Part shown: in pieces, positions 1 through 6,242 of the stretch | How positions within the stretch are numbered: the first letter of the stretch is position 1 | Layout: each line of letters starts with the position of its first letter | Assembly: GCA_041687475.1 (NCBI GenBank) | Contig: JAWLBW010000128.1 | Coordinates: forward strand, 1-11,994 | Direction: 5' to 3' | Origin: JAWLBW01 sp041687475 | Lineage (GTDB): Bacteria > J088 > JAWLBW01 | DNA: 11,994 nucleotides | Position numbers and translations under genes: made by a program | The notes under the pieces: generated by a model | Seen by the model: only the letters and a program-made list of their open reading frames with translations | The model's database searches: none | Told to the model about the DNA's origin: nothing

Positions 1-2
1 TT

Positions 3-161
3 CAGCACGGAAATAGCACCGGAACCCCGGGTTACCTTCCAATTCGGCCCCACTTACGCACTTTTTACGCGGCCAAATCATTTGGCCGACGCGCCGAGGA
101 GTGGTACTTCGACGCGTGGATGCTGGTGGAAAAGTCCACGCCGAAAGGCAGCGGGCAGTGA
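3..161 (+). CDS. C-terminal fragment of an unrecognised protein (5' end outside window)
   Basis: Frame 3 is open from the window edge to a TGA at 159-161 and encodes 52 residues. The tail is rich in aromatic and acidic residues (EEWYFDAWMLVEKSTPKG) and uses codons like those of the clear genes further on (GAG, TGG, TAC, TTC, GAC, CTG, GTG). The other frames through 70-160 give Arg/Ser-rich, low-quality peptides. I do not recognise the family and assign no function. The call rests on codon quality and on a hairpin that begins at the last base of the stop codon, as at two other gene ends in this window. It could be a chance open frame, since it is short. Confidence 0.45.
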   Translation, partial: QHGNSTGTPGYLPIRPHLRTFYAAKSFGRRAEEWYFDAWMLVEKSTPKGSGQ

Positions 162-176
162 ATCACCCAGGTGATT
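161..176 (+). terminator. Stop-codon-overlapping inverted repeat
   Basis: AATCACC-CA-GGTGATT is a perfect inverted repeat starting at the A of the TGA at 159-161. No T-tract follows, so it is not a classical intrinsic terminator. It may be an mRNA 3'-end stabiliser. Confidence 0.35.
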
Positions 177-218
177 GGGGTTTGAGGGGAAGTTCCACCC
201 ACCCAACCGGCCGCAAGG

Positions 219-273
219 GGCAAACCACGACTGCACGGCAAACCACGACAATCGGGCATTGGACATCGGGCAT
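219..273. repeat. Short word repeats between convergent genes
   Basis: GGCAAACCACGAC occurs twice, at 219-231 and 237-249, with an 18-bp period. ATCGGGCAT follows twice, at 251-259 and 265-273. Bases 177-280 show no convincing gene. The hairpin at 70-88 (CGGCCAAAT, C, ATTTGGCCG) lies inside the 3-161 frame and uses a similar GGCCAA word. Confidence 0.6.
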
Positions 274-280
274 CGGCCAT

Positions 281-305
281 TCGCCGCAGGCCAAGCCTGC
301 GGCGA
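281..305 (-). terminator. 11-bp perfect hairpin directly after the dnaQ-like stop codon
   Basis: TCGCCGCAGGC, loop CAA, GCCTGCGGCGA. The repeat is immediately adjacent to the minus-strand TGA at 306-308. The strong GC stem makes it a likely transcript end or 3' stabiliser, but no U-run follows on either strand, so Rho-independent termination is not certain. Confidence 0.55.
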
Positions 306-1094
306 TCAAGCAGGTTCCATCAACCTTACGGAGCGGATGCGGTCGAGGCGGTAGGTGCGGTCTTCGTCTTTGACGCAGGTGCGGCAGTGCAGGTAACTGC
401 GGCCCATGACGTGCACCACGGCAATGGGTATGACCATGCGTTCGGAGGTGGCGCCGTTGGGCAGCTCGTACTCGAGTGCGGTGTCGGTGCCGGCCTCAAT
501 GGCTTCCTTCAGCCCGCGCAGGGCGCCGGTAAACCGGTTTTTGCCGCCGTGGGGATATTTGATGCGGCACTGGCGGGGCAGCTCGCCGATTTCTCGAATC
601 GAGGCGTAGAGCAGATGCCCGGCGGTGCGTGCGTCGTCGAGCGCGCGGTGATGCGTCTTGGCGCCGAGGCCCAGGGTCTGCGAAAGAAACTCGAGCTTGT
701 GCGAGGGCAGGTGCGGAAACGCCTTCCGCGAGAGCGTAAGCGTGTCGACCACCATGCGTTCGGCCAGCCGAACACGGGCGCGCAGGCTTTCCATGGCCAG
801 GAAGCCCATGTCGAACGGGGCATTGTGGGCCGCCAGCGGAAGATGGCCGGCAAAGTCGTGAAAGCGCTCGAGCGCCTCGCGGGGAAGGGGAGCATCGGCC
901 ACGTCGTCGTCGGTCAGGCCGTGCACGGCCGATGCACGGGGGTCGATGGGCTTGTCGGGACGAACCAGGGTCTGAAATTGTTCGACGGCCTCGCCGTCGA
1001 CCCAACGCACGGCAGCCAGCTCGATGATACGCTCCGTCACCGGGTGCAGACCCGTGGTTTCTACGTCGACGGTAACAATCTCTTCGAACATCAT
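306..1094 (-). CDS. DnaQ-like DEDDh 3'-5' exonuclease with C-terminal WYL-like domain
   Basis: 262 residues. The N-terminal half is a proofreading-type exonuclease. ExoI is VDVETTGLHP (D10, E12), ExoII is AHNAPFDMGFL (D95) and ExoIII is HRALDDA (H149, D154), so all four DEDDh metal-binding or catalytic residues are present. It should degrade single-stranded DNA or RNA 3' to 5' in the cytoplasm. After about residue 175 the protein departs from the polymerase III epsilon family. The tail at about 225-258 (SYLHCRTCVKDEDRTYRLDR) has the Y-L and R-T-Y-R-x-D-R-I pattern of WYL domains, which bind nucleic acid or ligands in regulators. I chose ATG at 1094 (ATG at 1091 also possible) because AAAAGGCAGG precedes it and the catalytic domain starts at once; the longer frame from 1175 adds an unrelated leader. 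It probably shares a transcript with the small ORF 100 bp upstream. It is not the typical replicative epsilon subunit. Confidence 0.88.
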   Translation of the reverse strand: MMFEEIVTVDVETTGLHPVTERIIELAAVRWVDGEAVEQFQTLVRPDKPIDPRASAVHGLTDDDVADAPLPREALERFHDFAGHLPLAAHNAPFDMGFLAMESLRARVRLAERMVVDTLTLSRKAFPHLPSHKLEFLSQTLGLGAKTHHRALDDARTAGHLLYASIREIGELPRQCRIKYPHGGKNRFTGALRGLKEAIEAGTDTALEYELPNGATSERMVIPIAVVHVMGRSYLHCRTCVKDEDRTYRLDRIRSVRLMEPA

Positions 1095-1125
1095 AGCCTG
1101 CCTTTTGTTCAGCCTACCCAAACGA

Positions 1126-1144
1126 TGAGACAAGGGCTGTCTCA
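1126..1144. other. Hairpin in the leader between small ORF and dnaQ-like gene
   Basis: TGAGACA, loop AGGGC, TGTCTCA: a 7-bp perfect stem about 30 bases upstream of the exonuclease start. It could affect translation or processing of the two-gene transcript. No function is shown. Confidence 0.4.
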
Positions 1145-1194
1145 CCGGTAGACCGAACAGTTGCCACGGGGGCAAAAATACAAAGGGCCGATCT

Positions 1195-1350
1195 CTAGCA
1201 TTGCGCTAAAAACCGACCCTGGCCGACCTTGCGAGAGGCGAGCGCGGTCTCCGCGTTCTGCTCGGTCGTGGTGGGGAGCTTGGGATCAGGTGCGGGGTCG
1301 TTGCCCCTGTCCTTCGGCTTCGCGTGGTGCGGGTCCACTGGCTCCTTCAT
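1195..1350 (-). CDS. Small hydrophilic protein, unknown function
   Basis: 51 residues from ATG 1350 to TAG 1195-1197. The start is preceded by the purine-rich AGGGGAAGGGATTA, a good ribosome binding site. The frame continues upstream to ATG 1404, but that start lacks such a site. The protein is rich in Pro, Asp, Lys and charged residues (begins MKEPVDPHHAKPKDRGNDP), has no membrane segment, is probably disordered and ends in Cys. I recognise no family. It lies between a strong promoter (1509-1537) and the exonuclease gene on the same strand, so it would be the first gene of that unit. A non-coding leader is the alternative. Confidence 0.45.
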   Translation of the reverse strand: MKEPVDPHHAKPKDRGNDPAPDPKLPTTTEQNAETALASRKVGQGRFLAQC

Positions 1351-1508
1351 TAATCCCTTCCCCTGGTGCCGCGGGCAGTCGGCACGTCGAGGCATGGCAG
1401 TCATGGGGTCACGAAGGCGCCGGCTTGGGCTGGAACGAAGGACCGCGCGTATGTTTTCTCACATCGCCGAAAGAGTGGGCCCCTTTCCTGCTGATGTTTA
1501 AAGAGAGA

Positions 1509-1537
1509 ATGTTAACAACGTTGACGTGGCGTGTCAA
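1509..1537 (-). promoter_or_regulatory. Sigma70-type promoter for the small ORF/exonuclease unit
   Basis: On the minus strand TTGACA (1537-1532) is a perfect -35, followed by a 17-bp spacer and TAACAT (1514-1509) as -10. Transcription would start near 1502, giving a leader of about 150 nt before the small ORF. The -35 lies four bases from the first tandem repeat unit at 1541. Confidence 0.65.
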
Positions 1538-2015
1538 GAAACGTGCTGTACGGGCGGACGGGGTGACTGCGCGTGCCGCACGGGTGCACGGTTGTAAGAG
1601 GTGATAGGTGAGAGGTTCCGTACTGCACGGGCGCACGGTAGTGACCTGTGGCCTGTGGCCGGTAACGTGCTGCACGGGTGCACGCGGTGATACGTGAAAC
1701 GTGATTCGTGATACGTAACGTGCAGCACGGGTGCACGGTAGTGACCTGTGGTCTGTGGCCGGTGGAGCCTGTCCCGAGTTCGACGAGGGATGCCGCACGG
1801 CCCCACGTGCTGTACGGGCGGACGGGGTGACTGCGCGTGCCGCACGGGTGCACGGTTGTGAGAGGTGATAGGTGAGAGGTTCCGTACTGCACGGGCGCAC
1901 GGTAGTGACCTGTGGCCTGTGGCCGGTGGAGCCTGTCCCGAGTTCGACGAGGGATGCCGCACGGCCCCACGTGCTGTACGGGCGGACGGGGTGACTGCGC
2001 GTGCCGCACGGGTGC

Positions 2016-2115
2016 NNNNNNNNNNNNNNNNNNNNNNNNNNNNNNNNNNNNNNNNNNNNNNNNNNNNNNNNNNNNNNNNNNNNNNNNNNNNNNNNNNNNN
2101 NNNNNNNNNNNNNNN
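2016..2115. other. Assembly gap (100 N)
   Basis: Exactly 100 N. The flanks, GGTGC on the left and ACGGTTGTAAG on the right, are adjacent in intact repeat units, so the missing DNA is probably a whole number of 164-bp units, possibly zero. Confidence 0.95.
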
Positions 2116-2167
2116 ACGGTTGTAAGAGGTGATAGGTGAGAGGTTCCGTACTGCACGGGTGCTCGGT

Positions 2168-2267
2168 NNNNNNNNNNNNNNNNNNNNNNNNNNNNNNNNN
2201 NNNNNNNNNNNNNNNNNNNNNNNNNNNNNNNNNNNNNNNNNNNNNNNNNNNNNNNNNNNNNNNNNNN
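2168..2267. other. Assembly gap (100 N)
   Basis: Exactly 100 N inside the tandem array. By comparison with the unit at 1805, 65 bases between CTCGGT and ACGTGCTG are missing, plus any number of whole units. Confidence 0.95.
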
Positions 2268-2431
2268 ACGTGCTGTACGGGCGGACGGGGTGACTGCGCG
2301 TGCCGCACGGGTGCACGGTTGTAAGAGGTGATAGGTGAGAGGTTCCGTACTGCACGGGTGCTCGGTAGTGACCTGTGGTCTGTGGCCGGTGGAGCCTGTC
2401 CCGAGTTCGACGAGGAATGCCGTACGGCGAT

Positions 2432-2829
2432 ACGTTCGCACCCTTGCCTGCGGTGCGCTCCCCACGGCAGATGGGGAGCCCGGTTCAAGGCATAACGGAG
2501 AGGGGGTTCCTGCTGCACGGGCGCGAAGCGAAGCAGCCGGCCGGCTGCGATCCACACGTGCACCACTTAAAGCCGGCGCAACTTGCATGTCGCAAACCGG
2601 AATCGGACCCCATTCCGCGGGTCTCGCGCTCCGACATCCCCATTTCCCTTTTTTTCTGCAATCTTCCTTTTTCAATCTTCCTTTTTCCTTTTCCGCGTTC
2701 CGCGTTGCGAGTTCCGCGTTCTGGTTGTTCCGCGTTTTCTTTAGAAGTGACCGCTTTCCCCCCGGCGGCGTCTCAGTATAGGGTCTCTTTCCGGCCGATT
2801 GGATAGTAGCCCGTTCCGTTCCGTCGTGT
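2432..2829. repeat. Gene-free stretch with word repeats and palindromes
   Basis: I see no gene here. CTCCCCA-n7-TGGGGAG forms a hairpin at 2458-2478. GCAGCCGGCCGGCTGC is a 16-bp perfect palindrome at 2533-2548. CAATCTTCCTTTTT is repeated directly at 2659-2672 and 2673-2686. TTCCGCG occurs four times (2691, 2698, 2712, 2728). The plus strand of the last part is pyrimidine-rich. Confidence 0.7.
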
Positions 2830-2835
2830 TATGAT
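2830..2835 (+). promoter_or_regulatory. Candidate -10 of the FadR-like operon
   Basis: TATGAT lies just upstream of the twin operators, placing a start site near 2842 inside the first operator. No good -35 is seen at the usual distance. Confidence 0.35.
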
Positions 2836-2840
2836 GGGGA

Positions 2841-2853
2841 TTGGTAAGACCAA
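2841..2853. promoter_or_regulatory. FadR/PdhR-type operator 1
   Basis: TTGGTAAGACCAA is a perfect inverted repeat with the TGGTnnnACCA core known for FadR-subfamily GntR regulators. It lies 13 bp upstream of the chosen regulator start, which suggests autoregulation. Confidence 0.65.
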
Positions 2854-2855
2854 AG

Positions 2856-2866
2856 TGGTATTACCA
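2856..2866. promoter_or_regulatory. FadR/PdhR-type operator 2
   Basis: TGGTATTACCA has the same TGGTnnnACCA core, with its centre 14 bp from operator 1. It abuts the ATG at 2867. Two matching palindromes at a regulator's own start strongly suggest its binding sites. Confidence 0.65.
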
Positions 2867-3571
2867 ATGAAGGATTGCATGCAGCTTCACGAACAACTCC
2901 TGATGGACATTCTCACGGGTCGGCATGAGCCGGGAACGTTGCTTCCGCCCGAGCGAACGCTGTCGCAGCAGCTCGGCGTCGGACGCCCGGCCCTGCGTGA
3001 AGCGTTGCGGCGGCTCGAGTCGCTGGGGCTGGTCGAATCGCGTCACGGTTCGGGTACCCGCGTGAGAAACTGGCAGGAAACCGGTACGGTCGAGCTTCTG
3101 CCGTACTACCTTGCAGCCGGCGCGCCGGGGGCCGATATGTCGCGCATCATTCGCGAATTGCTGCAGCAGCGCATTCGCCAGATCGGCGACGTCGTTCGCA
3201 TTGCCGTGCGTTACGCCCCCGATGAAGCCATCGAACAGATTGACGAGCAGGTGCGCCTGGCGTGGAGTCGGCGCGACGATCCGCTTGCCTTCGCCATGGC
3301 AGATTTCGACGTGTACCGGTCGCTGGCGCGGGCCGCCGCGTTTCCGCCGGCACTCTGGTTGCTCAACAGCGCCATTTCGCCCTACCGGCTCTTTCTTGAA
3401 CGTTTTCCCACCATCGTCGAAGTGCCCGAGGGCTATCTCGAAGCCATGGGCCGGGTGGTCGCGGCCATCAAGGCGCGCGACGCAGAACGGGCGGTGGGCG
3501 CGCTTGAGACCTATCTCGAATCCGTCGACAGTCACTTGTGGAGCCGACTCGGCATTGGAGAAAGCCTATGA
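2867..3571 (+). CDS. FadR-like GntR-family transcriptional regulator
   Basis: 234 residues, close to E. coli FadR (239). The N-terminal winged helix (about 7-69) has the GntR pattern LPPERTLSQQLGVGRPALRE followed by a RRLESLGLV recognition region and a wing ending HGSGTRVRNW, close to FadR's HGKPTKVNNF. The C-terminal domain (about 75-230) is all helical, with a FadR-like stretch (FDVYRSLARAAAFPPALWLL) then SPYRLFLERFP, so an acyl-CoA-type ligand is plausible but not proven. I chose 2867 over 2831/2834 because both operators lie between those ATGs and the winged helix, and the earlier starts add non-family residues. The stop overlaps the next ATG (ATGA), so translation is coupled. The gene heads a three-gene operon that it probably controls. 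Confidence 0.85.
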   Translation: MKDCMQLHEQLLMDILTGRHEPGTLLPPERTLSQQLGVGRPALREALRRLESLGLVESRHGSGTRVRNWQETGTVELLPYYLAAGAPGADMSRIIRELLQQRIRQIGDVVRIAVRYAPDEAIEQIDEQVRLAWSRRDDPLAFAMADFDVYRSLARAAAFPPALWLLNSAISPYRLFLERFPTIVEVPEGYLEAMGRVVAAIKARDAERAVGALETYLESVDSHLWSRLGIGESL

Positions 3572-4068
3572 CGACCGCCACGGCGGCGCCCCGCGCGGGC
3601 GCGTTGCCCGAAGACTATCGCCAACCCGAAGAGTACTTTCTCGGCCGCGGCACCCGCCGCATTCTGCAGGCCATGGCCGAGGTTATTCTTCCCCGTAACG
3701 AGCGCATTCAGGTCGACTGCGTCGACGATCTGGTGAACTTCGTCGATAACTTCGTGCGCTATCTTCCGCCCATGCTGCGCATGGGTTTCCCCATCGGTAT
3801 CTGGCTCTTTCAGTTTCTGGCCGTGGTGTGGAGCGGTCGGCCCGTGCCCTACACCTGGCTATCGGCCGAACGCAAGGACCGGTACATGCGCAACTGGGTG
3901 TACTCGAAGCTGTGGTGGAAGCGCGACATGCTCAAGGGCCTCAAAGGGGTCATGCTCATGGGTTTCTACCAGCACCCCGAGGTCATGAAGAGTCTGAACT
4001 ACGATCCGGTCAGTCATGTCGAAGCGGTCAAAGCGCGGAGGCTCGCGAGCTATGCTGAAGAAATTTGA
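3568..4068 (+). CDS. Gluconate 2-dehydrogenase subunit 3-like small subunit of a GMC dehydrogenase
   Basis: 166 residues. It starts at the ATG overlapping the regulator's stop, with GGAG seven to eight bases upstream. The N-terminal helix RILQAMAEVILP resembles the start of the gluconate dehydrogenase subunit 3 / gamma-subunit family and of the N-terminal extension of long-chain alcohol oxidases. A hydrophobic stretch (about 72-88, MGFPIGIWLFQFLAVVW) and the C-terminal GFYQHPEVMKSLNYDP also fit that family. There is no signal or Tat peptide, so the complex is probably cytoplasmic or attached to the inner membrane face, unlike the exported gluconate and glucose dehydrogenases. The end overlaps the GMC gene by 17 bp, which supports a stoichiometric partner subunit that stabilises the flavoprotein. 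Confidence 0.68.
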   Translation: MTTATAAPRAGALPEDYRQPEEYFLGRGTRRILQAMAEVILPRNERIQVDCVDDLVNFVDNFVRYLPPMLRMGFPIGIWLFQFLAVVWSGRPVPYTWLSAERKDRYMRNWVYSKLWWKRDMLKGLKGVMLMGFYQHPEVMKSLNYDPVSHVEAVKARRLASYAEEI

Positions 4069-5569
4069 AGATATTCAGAGCGATGTGGTCGAACAGGCCG
4101 ACGTCGTCGTCATCGGCACCGGCGCCGGCGGCGCTCCCATGGCGGCCGAGCTGGCCCGCGCAGGTTTAGATGTCGTCATTCTGGAGGAAGGCGGCTACTA
4201 CACCACCGAAGACTACACGCACAATGTCGCCGAGATGCTTAAGAAGCTGTACCGCAACGCGGGCGCAACGCTGATCTTCGGCAAGCCGAGCATCGCCTTC
4301 GCCGAGGGACGCGCCGTGGGCGGAAGCACCGTCATCAACGGCGGCATGTGCTGGCGCACGCCCGAGAAAGTCTTGCGGAAGTGGGAATGGGAGTCAGGCC
4401 TGAGCCATATCTCGGCCAAGGACATGGAGCCCTGGTTCGATTATGTGGAAGAGCGGGCCAACATCCGTCCCCAAGACCCGGAATCGCTGGGCATCGACAA
4501 CAACCTGCACGCCGCCGGCGCCGACTCGCTCGGCTGGCGGGTGTCGCAGAATCGGCGGAATCAGAAGCATTGCGCCGGCGCCAACCTCTGCACCCAGGGC
4601 TGCCCCACCGGCGCCAAGCAGAGCACGCTGTTCAGCTTTCTGCCCATCGCGCATGAGTACGGCGCCCGGCTGTACGCCAACTGCCGTGCCGAACGCATTC
4701 TGACGAAGAACGGCAAGGCCGTGGGCGTCGAAGCGTACTTCGTCGACGCCTTCAACAAGAAATATCACCGTATGACCGTGCACGCGAAAGTCGTCGTGTC
4801 GGCCTGCGGCGCTTCGGAAACACCGGCCCTGTTCCTGCGGTCGAAAATCAAGGCCCGCAGCGGCCTGCTCGGCCGTAATCTGCAGGTGCACCCGAACACC
4901 AAGGTGGTCGGCATCTTCGACCAGGACGTATCTTCGTGGAAGGGCGTGCACCAGTCACACCAGGTGCACGAATTCATCGATGAAGGCATCATTCTCGCGA
5001 CCGCCGGCGTACCGCCCGGCCTGGTGGCCCTGGCGACGGCGGAATACGGCGCCGACTCGGCCGACTTCATGCAGCAGTTCAACCACATGCTGCTCAACGG
5101 CTGCCTCATCGAAGACACGAGCCGCGGCAAGGTTACCCTGGGTATGGGCGGCGCGCCCATCATGAAGTACAACCTGAACGACCACGACTTCTATCTTCTG
5201 AAACGGGGTACGGCGCTCGCGGCCGAGCTCAACTTCGCCGCCGGCGCGAAGAAGGTCGTTCTACCCTTCGCCCAGCTGCCCGAGATTCACTCGGCCGACG
5301 AGATACACAAGATCTTCGACTACAAGATCGAGAAGCGCGACACCGAGGTGCTGACCGTGCACATCATGGGCACCATGCAGATGGGCGCCAATCCGCAGAA
5401 ATCGGTGGTCGACAACTGGGGCGAAATGCACGACGTCGAAAATCTGTTCGTATCCGACGCCAGCCTCTTTCCCAGCCCCATCGGCGTGAATCCGCAGGAA
5501 ACGATTATGGCCCTGGCCGTGCGCAGCGCCAACCACATCGCGAACAACAAGGCCCGCTACCTCGGATAA
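4052..5569 (+). CDS. GMC-family FAD-dependent alcohol dehydrogenase/oxidase, long-chain alcohol type
   Basis: 505 residues. ATG 4052 has CGGAGG ten bases upstream; the longer frame from 4016 reads into the previous gene. The FAD Rossmann motif is VVVIGTGAGGAPMAAELARA (about 18-37), followed by the GMC signature VGGSTVINGGMCW (about 89-101). Catalytic His is H437 in VHIMGTMQMG and the partner Asn is N480 in PIGVNPQETIMALA. Between the domains, C174, C180 and C184 (CAGANLCTQGCPTGAKQST) form a CX5CX3CP cluster. Related flavodehydrogenases with a subunit-3 partner carry a [3Fe-4S] cluster in this area, so an electron-transferring dehydrogenase is more likely than an O2-using oxidase; that is inference. 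No signal peptide is seen. With a FadR-like regulator upstream, long-chain fatty alcohols are the best substrate guess; sterols or other alcohols remain possible. Confidence 0.85.
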   Translation: MLKKFEDIQSDVVEQADVVVIGTGAGGAPMAAELARAGLDVVILEEGGYYTTEDYTHNVAEMLKKLYRNAGATLIFGKPSIAFAEGRAVGGSTVINGGMCWRTPEKVLRKWEWESGLSHISAKDMEPWFDYVEERANIRPQDPESLGIDNNLHAAGADSLGWRVSQNRRNQKHCAGANLCTQGCPTGAKQSTLFSFLPIAHEYGARLYANCRAERILTKNGKAVGVEAYFVDAFNKKYHRMTVHAKVVVSACGASETPALFLRSKIKARSGLLGRNLQVHPNTKVVGIFDQDVSSWKGVHQSHQVHEFIDEGIILATAGVPPGLVALATAEYGADSADFMQQFNHMLLNGCLIEDTSRGKVTLGMGGAPIMKYNLNDHDFYLLKRGTALAAELNFAAGAKKVVLPFAQLPEIHSADEIHKIFDYKIEKRDTEVLTVHIMGTMQMGANPQKSVVDNWGEMHDVENLFVSDASLFPSPIGVNPQETIMALAVRSANHIANNKARYLG

Positions 5570-5613
5570 AAATGGTCAATGGCCGATGACCAATGGCCAA
5601 GGCAGGTTGCACG

Positions 5614-5707
5614 GCTGCACGGTCTGACTCCTCGCCGGCCATCTTTGCACCTGACTCCCCTTCCACAAGGGGAGTATCCCGGGGTGTAGGGGCGGCTACG
5701 GTTATCC
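5614..5707. repeat. 94-bp direct repeat, copy 1
   Basis: Identical to 5884-5977 except at 5677 (T versus G). It carries the perfect hairpin ACTCCCCTT-CCAC-AAGGGGAGT at 5654-5675. No terminal inverted repeats or target duplications are visible, and it encodes nothing recognisable. Confidence 0.92.
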
Positions 5708-5883
5708 TCGCGGCAAGTGAACCATCAGCAGGCAGTCATCCCCCGCCTGCCCCAACCCGCGCTAAGCATTCAGCACGCTTGGATACCGACCGTCAACAGC
5801 GCGTGCGTATGGGGTAGGAGGGGGACCCGTCCGACAATTCCAGCACGGTTGGGGGAGGAAGGGGGATCGAACGGGCCAGCCAT

Positions 5884-5977
5884 GCTGCACGGTCTGACTC
5901 CTCGCCGGCCATCTTTGCACCTGACTCCCCTTCCACAAGGGGAGTAGCCCGGGGTGTAGGGGCGGCTACGGTTATCC
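5884..5977. repeat. 94-bp direct repeat, copy 2
   Basis: Second copy, offset exactly 270 bp from copy 1, with its hairpin at 5924-5945. The near identity means recent duplication or ongoing homogenisation. The 176 bp between the copies is not itself repeated. Confidence 0.92.
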
Positions 5978-6183
5978 GTCCGACGACCGGCGTGCAATCG
6001 TGCTGCCTGTTTCCCCCTCGCCGGTTGCAGGGCACGAGGACTCCTCCAAGGGAGTGGGCACGTGAATTGCGTAAATCCGGCCGGGGATCGAATCGGTAAC
6101 CGTCAGCAGCCTCCAATTGTAATGCACGACGGGCTTCGACGGCGCTCAGCCCGAACGGTGCCGGGTCACCCCGGGCATCCGTG

Positions 6184-6230
6184 CTGCACGGCGTGTTGTA
6201 CTTGTTCGGACGTCCGACGACCACCCTGCA
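6184..6230. repeat. Intergenic repeat cassette, left copy
   Basis: CTGCACGGCGTGTTGTACT (6184-6202), ten bases, then TCCGACGACCACCCTGCA (6213-6230). The same two blocks, 18/19 and 17/18 identical and in the same order and orientation, recur at 7828-7904 on the other side of the cytochrome-porin gene. A third relative of the second block is at 5979-5996. Confidence 0.8.
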
Positions 6231-6242
6231 TCCGCGCAACCG

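Larger units (their letters stand above)
1541..2431. repeat. Tandem array of ~164-bp units, interrupted by two assembly gaps
   Basis: Units begin with ACGTGCTGTACGGGCGGACG at 1541, 1805, 1969 and 2268. The 1805-to-1969 spacing is exactly 164 bp. The first unit is 264 bp because a 100-bp segment is inserted (1664-1763), ending in a second copy of its last ~30 bases (1633-1663 versus 1733-1763). Units differ slightly (GTTGTGAG versus GTTGTAAG; CTGCACGGGCGCAC versus CTGCACGGGTGCTC), so they are real divergent copies rather than one duplicated read. Each unit contains several TGCACGG-type words and the GAGCCTGTCC motif. The minus strand is almost stop-free in all frames, but 164 is not a multiple of 3 and the translations cycle through the same peptides in different frames, so I do not call genes here. 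Confidence 0.9.
5570..6242. repeat. Gene-free convergent intergenic region, repeat-rich
   Basis: 673 bp between the convergent GMC and cytochrome-porin genes without a credible gene. It begins with TGGTCA-n8-TGACCA (5573-5592) inside GGCCAATGG-type words. It holds the paired 94-bp repeats, three occurrences of the CCGACGACC or related word, and the CGGGCT/AGCCCG hairpin at 6130-6153, whose TTCGAC...GCTCAG interior resembles the GAGCCTGTCC motif in inverse orientation. Confidence 0.7.

Noticed and set aside
387..1151. 254-codon plus-strand frame opposite the exonuclease gene
   Set aside because: Shadow frame: the opposite strand has all DEDDh motifs in order, while this one shows no recognisable domain.
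1095..1175. N-terminal extension of the exonuclease to ATG 1175
   Set aside because: The extra 27 residues match no exonuclease start and include a hairpin region; a ribosome binding site precedes the ATG at 1094.
1541..2431. CRISPR array
   Set aside because: The repeated unit is about 164 bp with no unique spacers of regular length, and no cas-like gene is nearby.
1409..2675. Long minus-strand open frames across the tandem array, up to 387 codons
   Set aside because: They run through both N gaps. The 164-bp period is not a multiple of 3, so the same peptides appear in all three frames, and no domain or codon signature is present. The open frames come from a stop-poor repeat.
4394..4951. 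185-codon minus-strand frame within the GMC gene
   Set aside because: Shadow of a GC-rich coding region; the plus strand carries the FAD and GMC motifs.
5614..5977. Insertion sequence or composite element formed by the 94-bp repeats
   Set aside because: No transposase gene, terminal inverted repeats or target duplications; the 176 bp between copies is non-coding.
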